This document shows, one piece after another, positions 34,912 through 41,207 of a stretch of 41,207 bases of DNA (positions within the stretch are counted from its first letter, which is position 1; the number at the start of each line of letters is the position of its first letter). The stretch covers positions 1 to 41,207 of the forward strand of contig CAILTK010000015.1 of NCBI GenBank assembly GCA_903837135.1. Reading direction: 5' to 3'. Made by a program: the position numbers and the translations under genes. Below the pieces are notes generated by a model. It worked only from the letters and a program-made list of their open reading frames with translations, searched no databases and had not been told where the DNA came from. The stretch is from an uncultured Caulobacterales bacterium. GTDB lineage: Bacteria > Pseudomonadota > Alphaproteobacteria > Caulobacterales > Caulobacteraceae.

Positions 34912-36150
34912 TCAGAGCACCTGAGCCGAGCTCAGCCGCCTCCCCGCGGCGAGGGCCAGGAGGATGGCCGGCGCAACCACGAGGGCGGCGAGGTAGTACG
35001 GGCCCTCGATGGTGACGTTGAAGAACATCAGGCTCGCCGCCAGAGGTCCGAGCAGCCGGGCCATGGCGGCGGTGGCGTTGTTGAGGCCCAGCGCCTGGCC
35101 CTGCCGGTCCTGGTGAGCGACGCGGGAGATCAGCGCCCCGACGTTGGGGAAGGCCACCGACTGGCCGAGCGCCATCAGCGCCATGAACACGGTGGTGGAG
35201 ATCAGCCCGCGCGACAGCGGGACCAGGAGGGTGGCGACCACCGTCAGCGCCATCCCCGCGGCCAGGGTCCGCGCCTGACCGAAGGCGCGCGACAGCCGGC
35301 CGGTGATGAACCACTGGGCCACCGCGTTGGTCACGCCGACGAAGCCGAACACGATGGCCACCTGGCGCGGGCCCCAGCCGAACGACTTCTCGCCCCAGAA
35401 GCCGAAGATCGATTCGATGCCGTTGAAGGCGAAGCCCGAGGCCAGGGTCAAGAGCAGCAGCGGCCCGGCCACCGGATGGCGGGCGGCCGCGCCGAACAGG
35501 GCCCAGCGGCTCGGCTGGTTCAGCATGTCGGTCCGCCGGGCGCGGCTCTCGCGCACCAGGACGGCCACGCCGATCGACGACAGGGCCGCCAGCATCGAGG
35601 CGACCACGAAGGGGGCGCGAAAGCCCACATGGCCAAGTTCGGGCCGCGCCAGGGCGCCGGCCAGGGTCGGGCCGACGATGAAGCCGATGTTGTAGGCGAC
35701 GCCGATGCGGGCCAGCTTGCTGGGGCGGTCCTCGGGCGGGGTCACGTCGGCGATATAGCCCTGCACCACCGAGCCGTTGCCGGCGAACATGCCGCCGAAC
35801 AGGCGGATGAAGAAGGCGGCCCAGATGTTGGGGGCGAAGGCCATCAGGCCGTAGGTGATGCAGTTGCAGGCCAGGGTGAAGATCAGCACCGGCCGGCGGC
35901 CGATCCGGTCCGACAGCCGTCCCCAGAACGGCTCGCCGACGAAGCCGCCCATGGCGTAGGCCGAGAACACCAGGCTGATCTGCCAGGGCTCCGCATGGAA
36001 CGACTTGGCGAAAAACGGCAGCAGCGGGACCACCATCCCGAAGCCGAGCAGATTCATGAAGACGACGAACAGCAGGGTCGGCAGGGCGGCCGGGGACACC
36101 GGCTGCTGTGTCGGTCCCGCCTGCCCCACCTCGGGTGCGAGCGTGGACAT
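34912..36150 (-). CDS. MFS transporter, TetA-like drug/metabolite exporter
   Basis: This 412-residue inner-membrane protein has about twelve helices. The MFS motif A between helices 2 and 3 is clear (GRLSDRIGRRPVL). Helix 1 carries LLGFGMVVPLLPFFAKSF, which is typical of the TetA/DHA1 12-helix group, together with NIGFIVGPTLAGAL (motif C-like, antiporter) in helix 5. Substrates cannot be predicted. The ATG at 36150 is chosen because the upstream in-frame start adds only low-complexity residues; no ribosome binding site is visible for either. The gene sits unusually between infC and rpmI and could be cotranscribed with infC across a 181-base gap. Confidence 0.88.
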   Translation of the reverse strand: MSTLAPEVGQAGPTQQPVSPAALPTLLFVVFMNLLGFGMVVPLLPFFAKSFHAEPWQISLVFSAYAMGGFVGEPFWGRLSDRIGRRPVLIFTLACNCITYGLMAFAPNIWAAFFIRLFGGMFAGNGSVVQGYIADVTPPEDRPSKLARIGVAYNIGFIVGPTLAGALARPELGHVGFRAPFVVASMLAALSSIGVAVLVRESRARRTDMLNQPSRWALFGAAARHPVAGPLLLLTLASGFAFNGIESIFGFWGEKSFGWGPRQVAIVFGFVGVTNAVAQWFITGRLSRAFGQARTLAAGMALTVVATLLVPLSRGLISTTVFMALMALGQSVAFPNVGALISRVAHQDRQGQALGLNNATAAMARLLGPLAASLMFFNVTIEGPYYLAALVVAPAILLALAAGRRLSSAQVL

Positions 36151-36331
36151 GTGAACGCTGATAGGTCGCGCCGCCGCCGGGAACAACCCCGCGGGGCGCA
36201 AGCCCACGGACTGTGGCTATTGGGTCAGAGGTGGCGCGCGCCCGTCGCAGGCCACGAGCGTCAGCCCCTGAGACCGAGGACGGCTTGTTTGACCGGGAAG
36301 CCGCGCCGCTCCCCAGGCGCAAATTATGATC

Positions 36332-36865
36332 CTAGCGCGGGGCCAGGATCATGATCATCTGCTTGCCTTCCATGCGCGGCTCGTACTCGACCTTGGCGAC
36401 CGGTTCGAAATCGAGCTTCACCTGCTGCAGCAGCTTCATGCCGAGTTCGGGGTGGGCCAGCTCGCGGCCGCGGAAGCGCAGGGTGACCTTGACCTTGTCG
36501 CCTTCCTCGAAGAAGCGATGCATGGCCTTGGCCTTCACGTCGTAGTCGTGGGTGTCGATGTTGGGGCGGAGCTTGATCTCCTTGATCTCGACGACCTTCT
36601 GGCGCTTGCGCGCCTCGTTCTTCTTCTTCTGTTCCTGGAACTTGAACTTGCCGAAATCCATGATCTTGCAGACGGGCGGATCAGCGTTGGGCACGATCTC
36701 CACCAGGTCCAGACCCGCTTCCTCGGCGGCCTCGATGGCCGACGTGGTCGGCATGACGCCTTGCTTTTCGCCGTTCTGATCGATCAGGAGGACGCGGGGG
36801 ACACGAATGTCTTCGTTGATGCGCGGTCCATCCTTGACGGGCGGCGCTTGCATGGGACGGCGAAT
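36332..36865 (-). CDS. infC: Translation initiation factor IF-3, starting at AUU
   Basis: This 178-codon frame encodes IF-3, which binds the 30S subunit, checks the start codon-anticodon match and blocks premature 50S joining. The N-domain ([17 protein letters not shown]), linker and C-domain ([31 protein letters not shown]) are complete. The start chosen is the ATT at 36865: GGAGAGAG lies just 5 bases upstream of it. The next ATG (36853) is 17 bases from that site, and no ATG lies between. IF-3 rejects AUU starts, so an AUU codon here gives negative autoregulation, as established for E. coli infC. The longer ATG frame at 36934 lacks family similarity. Confidence 0.93.
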   Translation of the reverse strand: MRRPMQAPPVKDGPRINEDIRVPRVLLIDQNGEKQGVMPTTSAIEAAEEAGLDLVEIVPNADPPVCKIMDFGKFKFQEQKKKNEARKRQKVVEIKEIKLRPNIDTHDYDVKAKAMHRFFEEGDKVKVTLRFRGRELAHPELGMKLLQQVKLDFEPVAKVEYEPRMEGKQMIMILAPR

Positions 36866-36870
36866 AGGGA

Positions 36871-36878
36871 CTCTCTCC
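36871..36878 (-). promoter_or_regulatory. infC: Strong ribosome binding site of infC
   Basis: GGAGAGAG on the minus strand is followed by TCCCT and then the ATT codon at 36865. It is placed correctly for ATT but too far from the nearest ATG, and so decides the unusual start. Confidence 0.85.
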
Positions 36879-37011
36879 AGGCTGTTGATACGGTGCGGCG
36901 AACGCGGAATCGGCCAATTCCGCGCCCATAACATATGATCTTCAAACGGGTTTATAGCAAGGGAGCGCGGGCGTGTTCGCGCGTCTGGGCTGACGTTTGT
37001 TGGCCCGCCCT

Positions 37012-37130
37012 CGTCCTTCGAGGCCCGCTTCGCGGACGCCTCAGGATGAGGACGACTTTTGGCTCAATGCTCTCATTAGAAATCCTCATCCTGAGGTGCG
37101 GAGCGAAGCGGAGTCTCGAAGGGGGAGGAT
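37012..37130. repeat. REP-like inverted pair, family D, running into the GT9 gene
   Basis: The left arm (37012-37054) contains CCTTCGAGG and CCTCAGGATGAGG. The right arm (37083-37130) contains CCTCATCCTGAGG and TCTCGAAGG in inverse order. The right arm lies inside the 3' end of the glycosyltransferase gene. The CTCATCCTGAGG/CTCGAAGG text is a repeat type I recall from many alphaproteobacterial genomes. Confidence 0.78.
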
Positions 37131-38128
37131 TTCGGCTCCGCAGCGCCGGACCTATCCCCCACCACCCCCTGCGCCTCCAGGGCCGCGGTCACCGTCTCCA
37201 GCGGCAGCTCCTTGAGGTCGTCCACGGTGAGGGTCTGCAGGCGGGCGCGGGGCTCGCAGTGGCCGACGCGGGAGATCACCGACATCAGCATCAGGCCCGG
37301 CGCGCCAGCGTAGGCGCCCCAGTGGGTCGGGCCGGTGTCGTTGCCGACCATCAGCCGCGCCTTGGCCGCCAGCCCGGCGAGATCCACCACGCGGGTGCGG
37401 CCGGTCAGGTCCACCGTCGCCGGCGCGCGCTCGCGGATGAAGGCGGCCACCGCGCGCTCCCCCGGCCCGCCGACCACCACCGGTTGGATCCCCCGCCCCG
37501 CCAGCCAGCCGGCCAGATCGGCGTAGCGCTCGAGCGGCCAGCGCTTGGCCTCTCCGGTGGCCGAAGCGGCCGGGGCCAGAAGGGCGAACGGCGGCGTCAG
37601 CCCGAACCGCTCCACCACATCCTCGCCCGCCGCCCGGATCGCCCAGCCGAGGTCCGGCGCCGGCGCCTGGCCGATCGGGTGGACCGGGCCGATCCCGGCG
37701 ACATTGATCTGGTCCCACAGCCGGTCCAGGTTGTGCAGCCGGGTCCGGTCGGGCCGGGTCTGGCGGAAGCTGGCCCCCGGCGAAATGCCCGACCATTCGG
37801 GAATCCGCGGCCAGAAGAACGGCAGGTACCAGGTGGTGCGGCTGGAGGTATGCAGGTCGTAGACCCGGTCGTAGCGCGCGGCCCTGAGGCGCCGGAACAC
37901 CCGCCAGTAGTCGCCTGGGCCGCGCAGCCGGCCGTCGGTCTCGATCCGGTCGAACAGGCCGCTGTCGCGCGACACCTCTTCGTACGGCGGGGTGGTGAGC
38001 AGGGTGATCTCGGCGTCCGCGTGCGCGGCGCGGATCGCCTGCATCACGCCGAAAGCCTGGGCGAAGTCGCCGAGGGCTCCGAGCTTGATGACCAGGATCC
38101 GCCGGATGGGATTGTCCGCCCCACTCAC
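37076..38128 (-). CDS. GT9 family glycosyltransferase (heptosyltransferase-like)
   Basis: This 350-residue cytoplasmic enzyme is of the LPS heptosyltransferase/ADP-heptose family. The N-terminal half opens with RRILVIKLGALGDFAQAFGV, the acceptor-side signature. The C-terminal nucleotide-binding half has LLAPAASATGEAKRWP and the diagnostic VGNDTGPTHWGAYAGAP. It probably adds a sugar to the LPS core; donor and acceptor are not known. The natural domain seems to end around ETVTAALEAQG. The last 20 or so residues, finishing SAPQDEDF, are encoded by the right arm of a REP-like repeat. It follows the GT4 gene after 10 bases, so the two form an operon. Confidence 0.9.
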   Translation of the reverse strand: MSGADNPIRRILVIKLGALGDFAQAFGVMQAIRAAHADAEITLLTTPPYEEVSRDSGLFDRIETDGRLRGPGDYWRVFRRLRAARYDRVYDLHTSSRTTWYLPFFWPRIPEWSGISPGASFRQTRPDRTRLHNLDRLWDQINVAGIGPVHPIGQAPAPDLGWAIRAAGEDVVERFGLTPPFALLAPAASATGEAKRWPLERYADLAGWLAGRGIQPVVVGGPGERAVAAFIRERAPATVDLTGRTRVVDLAGLAAKARLMVGNDTGPTHWGAYAGAPGLMLMSVISRVGHCEPRARLQTLTVDDLKELPLETVTAALEAQGVVGDRSGAAEPKSSPFETPLRSAPQDEDF

Positions 38129-38138
38129 GCTGGCTGTC

Positions 38139-39305
38139 TCACGCCGGCTGCCTCGCCAAGAGCCGCGCGTAGACGTCGAGGGTGGAGGCGGCCATGGCTT
38201 CGAGCGAGTAGAGGGCGGCGGCGCGGATCCGGCCCGCGGCGCCCATCTCAGCCTGCAGTTCGGGACCGGCGGCGATCGCCTCGCCGAGCGCCTTGGTCCA
38301 GGCCTCGGGGCTGCCCGGCTCGACCAGCCAGCCGGTCTGGCCGTCGAGCACCGTCTCGGTGGCGGCGCCGTGGGCGGCGGCCAGCACCGGCCGCCCCATC
38401 ACCTGCGGCTCGACCGCCGTGCGCCCGAAGGCCTCGGGCTTGATCGACGGCGCCAGCACGATGTCGGCAGCGAGGTAGGCGGCCGGCATGTCGGTCTCGT
38501 GGCCGGGGAAACGCACCGAATCCTCCAGCCCGAGCTTCTCGGCCAGGGCCTTGAGCTCGTGGGCGTAGCCGACCCGGCCCTGGTCGTCGCCGAGGACCAC
38601 CAGGAGGGCGTCGAGGCCCTCGTCCTTGAGTCCGGCCAGGGCCTCGATCGCCAGGGTCTGGCCCTTCCAGCGCGTCAGCCGTCCAGCCAGCAGCAGCACC
38701 GGCCGGGTCTCGCCGGGCTCCACGCCCCAGGCCGCGCGCATCCGCTCGACCGCCTCGGCCGGGACCGCGGCCGGATCGAACCGGCGCAGGTCGACACCGC
38801 GCGGAATGGCCACCACCGAGGCGGGGTCGACGCCGTGCTCGGCGATGATGTGGTCGCGGGTGTAGGCGGAATTGGCGATAGTGACGTCGCCGCGCGTCAT
38901 CATCTTGTTGTACCAGCGCTTGGCCCCGGATCGCGCGCCGTAGACGCCGTGGTAGGTGGTCACCACCGGCACCAGCGCCCGGTGCGCGGCGGGGATGGCC
39001 GAGAAGGCCGGCGCGCGCGAGCGCACGTGCACCAGGTCCACGTGCTCGGCGCGGATCAGCCGCTCGATCCGGCCGATGTTGCGGGCCATGGCCAGGGGGT
39101 TCTTGGTGTCGAGCGCCAGGGGGATCAGCTCCCCGCCCCGCGCCGCGAGCTCGGCCGCCATCCGCCCCCCGGACGAGGCCACCAGCGCCCGGCCGCCGGC
39201 CGCGCACACCGCCTCGGCGATGTCGAGCGTGGTCTGCTCCACCCCGCCGGCGTCGAGCGCGGGCGTGACCTGCAGGATGGTGGCGCCGGAGGGAAAGGCG
39301 GGCAT
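38139..39305 (-). CDS. GT4 family glycosyltransferase
   Basis: This 388-residue GT-B enzyme has the GT4 layout. The glycine-rich N-terminal loop ALDAGGVEQTTLDIA is at about 16-30, VVTTYHGVYG lies in the acceptor half, and the C-terminal half has the donor-site motifs AGRLTRWKGQ and the E-x7-E element in EAFGRTAVE. It likely builds LPS core or another surface glycan with the adjacent GT9 enzyme, whose gene starts 10 bases downstream. The ATG at 39305 matches the family start. The open frame upstream runs through family C repeat sequence and is not expected to be translated. No strong ribosome binding site is visible. Confidence 0.9.
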   Translation of the reverse strand: MPAFPSGATILQVTPALDAGGVEQTTLDIAEAVCAAGGRALVASSGGRMAAELAARGGELIPLALDTKNPLAMARNIGRIERLIRAEHVDLVHVRSRAPAFSAIPAAHRALVPVVTTYHGVYGARSGAKRWYNKMMTRGDVTIANSAYTRDHIIAEHGVDPASVVAIPRGVDLRRFDPAAVPAEAVERMRAAWGVEPGETRPVLLLAGRLTRWKGQTLAIEALAGLKDEGLDALLVVLGDDQGRVGYAHELKALAEKLGLEDSVRFPGHETDMPAAYLAADIVLAPSIKPEAFGRTAVEPQVMGRPVLAAAHGAATETVLDGQTGWLVEPGSPEAWTKALGEAIAAGPELQAEMGAAGRIRAAALYSLEAMAASTLDVYARLLARQPA

Positions 39306-39370
39306 GGCCGCTACATCGTCTGGCGAAGGCGAAGCGTAAAGGGTGAAATTAACACAACGGCGGCGCTGCC

Positions 39371-39488
39371 CCACCCGTCCGCTTCGCGGCCACCCTCCCC
39401 ATAAAGGGGAGGGACAAGAATGAGCGACCCAATCCCTTCCCCTCTGTGGGCAGGGTGGCAGGCCCGAAGGGCCGCCGGGCGGGGGAAG
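39371..39488. repeat. Family C palindromic repeats between the EipA and GT4 genes
   Basis: CCCTCCCC (39393-39400) pairs with GGGGAGGG (39406-39413). A second unit with CCCTTCCCC (39434 on), GGCCCGAAGGGCC and GGGGGAAG lies to the right. Both resemble the units at 3782 and 23588 with more flank retained. They occupy most of the 193-base gap. Confidence 0.65.
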
Positions 39489-39498
39489 CAATCCCCCC

Positions 39499-40293
39499 TT
39501 ACAGCGGGATCCAGTTCCTGTGCCGGCTGTACGACAGATACCCGAGGTTCACCCCCGCGCCGAGGCCGACGCCGGCGCGCATGGGGGCCAGGACGATGTC
39601 CTCGGCGCGCTGGTAGTTGATGCCCATGCCGGCCACCAGATAGGCCGAGCCCTCCACGCCCGGGAAGCGCCGGTAGATGGCGTCCGGATACTGCAGGTTG
39701 TAGCACAGGGTGAACACCCGGCTGCCGTTGGCGCGCAGGTCGAAGCCCACCGACGGCCCCTGCCAGAACACCGGCTGGGTCTTGCGGTTCTTCATGTAGA
39801 GCAGGCCCTTGCCGTAGCGCAGGCCGACGGTGATCGCCGCCGCCAGCTCCTCGCCGGCGATATAGCCGGTCGGCCGGCCGTTCTCGCGGAAGATCCGCTC
39901 GATGGCCGCGCCCGCCGCCTCGGCGGTGACGCCGAGGAAGTCCGACACGCTGTTGACCAGCTCCTCGCGCGAATAGGTCTCGGCGTGATCGGTATTGGCG
40001 TACGCCGGCCGGGCGCCCGGCGGCGGGGAGACATAGTTGTCGCCGCGGGGGCCGCCGTCGTCGCGCGGATAGCCGTTGTCGGGCGCGGCGGGCTGGCTCT
40101 GATAGCCGGGCGTCCGATAGGCGGGCGCCCGATAGGCCGACGCCGGGCCGGGCTTGTATTCCTCGCTGACCGGCGGCGGGCCGTCCTGCGGCGTCGGCCG
40201 GGCCGGCGGCAGCTGCGACTGCGCGAAGGCGCTCTTTGCCACGGCGGCGGGAATCAGCGCTCCCGTGGCGAGGATCAGGCGGCGACGGTCCAT
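39499..40293 (-). CDS. eipA: EipA/DUF1134 periplasmic envelope-integrity protein
   Basis: This 264-residue protein has a signal peptide (1-25, ending AFAQ) and then an unusually long Pro/Tyr/Gly-rich segment (about 28-105). The conserved DUF1134 domain (about 108-264) follows, with ENGRPTGYIAGEE, the GLRYGKGLLYMK strand, FWQGPSVGFDLRANGSR and the final GVNLGYLSYSRHRNWIPL. The Brucella member EipA is a periplasmic protein needed for envelope integrity, and the same role is inferred here. GGAG lies 7 bases before the ATG at 40293; an open extension upstream crosses a REP-like pair and is discounted. It lies next to two LPS-type glycosyltransferases on the same strand. Confidence 0.92.
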   Translation of the reverse strand: MDRRRLILATGALIPAAVAKSAFAQSQLPPARPTPQDGPPPVSEEYKPGPASAYRAPAYRTPGYQSQPAAPDNGYPRDDGGPRGDNYVSPPPGARPAYANTDHAETYSREELVNSVSDFLGVTAEAAGAAIERIFRENGRPTGYIAGEELAAAITVGLRYGKGLLYMKNRKTQPVFWQGPSVGFDLRANGSRVFTLCYNLQYPDAIYRRFPGVEGSAYLVAGMGINYQRAEDIVLAPMRAGVGLGAGVNLGYLSYSRHRNWIPL

Positions 40294-40408
40294 CGCAAAT
40301 CTCCAGTCAGCCCGCCCAGCCCTGACCCGATTATGCTTAACCCCAGGTGAACGGGCCAGCGATGTGTCTGATTTGTAATGCGGGCCGCGAGCCAGTTTTC
40401 CCATTCGG

Positions 40409-40528
40409 GTCATCTTCGGACGAGCGAAGCGATGATCCGAGGACCCGGCAGCGCCCGACCTAGAAGCCGGCGCCGACGAAGCCATCGGGGTCGTGAAGCT
40501 GGGTCCTCGGGCCAAGCCCGAGGATGAC
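40409..40528. repeat. REP-like inverted pair, family A copy 3
   Basis: The left unit, GTCATCTTCGG through TCCGAGGACCC, is inverse to the right unit, GGGTCCTCGGGC (40501-40512) with GCCCGAGGATGAC (40516-40528). It fills the middle of the 308-base divergent gap between eipA and lepA. I see no clear promoter elements in the rest of that gap. Confidence 0.78.
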
Positions 40529-40601
40529 TTGACGGGGGGATGTCGCACGCGCACGCGCCGCGCACCCTCGTCCTCAGTGAAGAATGTGCTAGACGCGCCC
40601 C

Positions 40602-41207
40602 ATGACCGACACACCCCTGGCGCGGATCCGCAACTTCGCGGTGATCGCCCACATCGACCACGGCAAGTCCACCCTCTCCGACCGGCTGATCCAGGAGACC
40701 GGCGCCCTCACCGCGCGTGAGATGAAGGAGCAGGTGCTCGACAACATGGACATCGAGCGCGAGCGCGGCATCACCATCAAGGCCCAGACCGTGCGCCTGC
40801 TCTATCCGGCCGAGGACGGGCAGACCTATGTCTTGAACCTGATCGACACCCCCGGCCACGTGGACTTCGCCTATGAGGTCAGCCGCTCGCTGTCGGCCTG
40901 CGAGGGCTCGCTGCTGGTGGTCGATTCCAGCCAGGGGGTCGAGGCGCAGACCCTGGCCAATGTCTATCAGGCGATCGAGAACAATCACGAGATCGTCCCG
41001 GTGCTGAACAAGATCGACCTTCCCGCGGCGGAGCCGGACCGGGTCAAGCAGCAGATCGAGGATGTGATCGGGTTGGATGCCTCCGACGCCGTGATGATCT
41101 CGGCCAAGACCGGCATCGGCATCGAGGACGTGCTGGAAGCGCTGGTCACCCGGCTGCCCTCGCCGCAAGGCGACGCGGACCTGCCGCTGCAGGCCCTGCT
41201 GGTCGAC
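40602..41207 (+). CDS. lepA: Elongation factor 4 (LepA), 5' part only
   Basis: The first 202 codons are present before the window ends. This translational GTPase acts on the ribosome and has been linked to back-translocation and to 30S biogenesis. All the G motifs of the GTPase domain seen so far are intact: G1 AHIDHGKST (16-24), the switch region with [13 protein letters not shown]3 DTPGHVDF, G4 NKIDLP and G5 SAKTG. IKAQTV and the following RLLYPAEDG distinguish LepA from EF-G. The ATG at 40602 matches the family start but has no ribosome binding site in front. Confidence 0.95.
   Translation, partial: MTDTPLARIRNFAVIAHIDHGKSTLSDRLIQETGALTAREMKEQVLDNMDIERERGITIKAQTVRLLYPAEDGQTYVLNLIDTPGHVDFAYEVSRSLSACEGSLLVVDSSQGVEAQTLANVYQAIENNHEIVPVLNKIDLPAAEPDRVKQQIEDVIGLDASDAVMISAKTGIGIEDVLEALVTRLPSPQGDADLPLQALLVD

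Noticed and set aside
39306-39491. N-terminal extension of the GT4 protein
   Set aside because: The open frame is translated repeat sequence; family similarity starts at the ATG at 39305.

Overview
The window is a GC-rich, gene-dense chromosomal segment from an alphaproteobacterium, most likely of the order Caulobacterales (Caulobacter, Phenylobacterium or a close relative; the genus is my inference). The clues are lspA followed by a DUF3035 lipoprotein, an EipA/DUF1134 protein, an UrcA-family protein, KdsD with tandem CBS domains, the gene style (high-GC third positions, long antisense shadow frames) and the families of short palindromic intergenic repeats. Nearly everything is core metabolism, translation and envelope biogenesis. 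I found no phage, plasmid, transposase, CRISPR, tRNA or rRNA.

Layout. 1-2.5 kb: the start of an Ala/Val/Pro/Glu-rich membrane-anchored protein (cut by the left edge), the 23S rRNA methyltransferase RlmJ and a poxvirus-like topoisomerase IB. 2.7-8.7 kb: aldo/keto reductase, GlpD and a large exported tricorn-like S41 protease. 8.9-12.3 kb: a GT39 membrane glycosyltransferase, a small periplasmic DUF3617-like protein and a GT2-GtrA fusion, which look like a lipid-linked sugar donor and acceptor pair. 12.3-14.0 kb: three minus-strand genes, namely an unknown protein, an outer-membrane beta-barrel candidate and a HiPIP-type iron-sulfur protein. 14.2-16.8 kb: an M20 metallopeptidase divergent from an HtrA-like protease that lacks a visible export signal. 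17.0-21.3 kb: ileS, lspA and the DUF3035 lipoprotein. 21.5-24.0 kb: epoxide-hydrolase-like protein, proline iminopeptidase and UrcA protein. 24.2-27.9 kb: a small membrane protein coupled to kdsD, a phosphomannomutase/phosphoglucomutase and galU, which supply sugar precursors for LPS and surface polysaccharide. 28.0-30.4 kb: a divergent MarR regulator and FMN reductase pair, then a UPF0114 membrane protein overlapping an alpha/beta hydrolase. 30.4-36.9 kb: the translation block infC, an MFS transporter, rpmI, rplT, pheS and pheT, all on the minus strand. 37.1-40.3 kb: GT9 and GT4 glycosyltransferases (LPS core style) and EipA. The right edge cuts the start of lepA.

The features most worth a second look are non-coding. 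They are (i) an AUU start codon with a strong Shine-Dalgarno sequence on infC; (ii) several families of REP-like palindromes, mostly as inverted pairs between genes, with one apparently inserted in frame inside the GT39 gene and another forming the C-terminus of the GT9 protein; (iii) a 140-bp imperfect inverted repeat between the MFS gene and rpmI; and (iv) a compact MarR/FMN-reductase control region whose predicted transcript would be leaderless. I see no convincing previously undescribed multi-gene system. All functional calls come from reading motifs by eye, without database searches.
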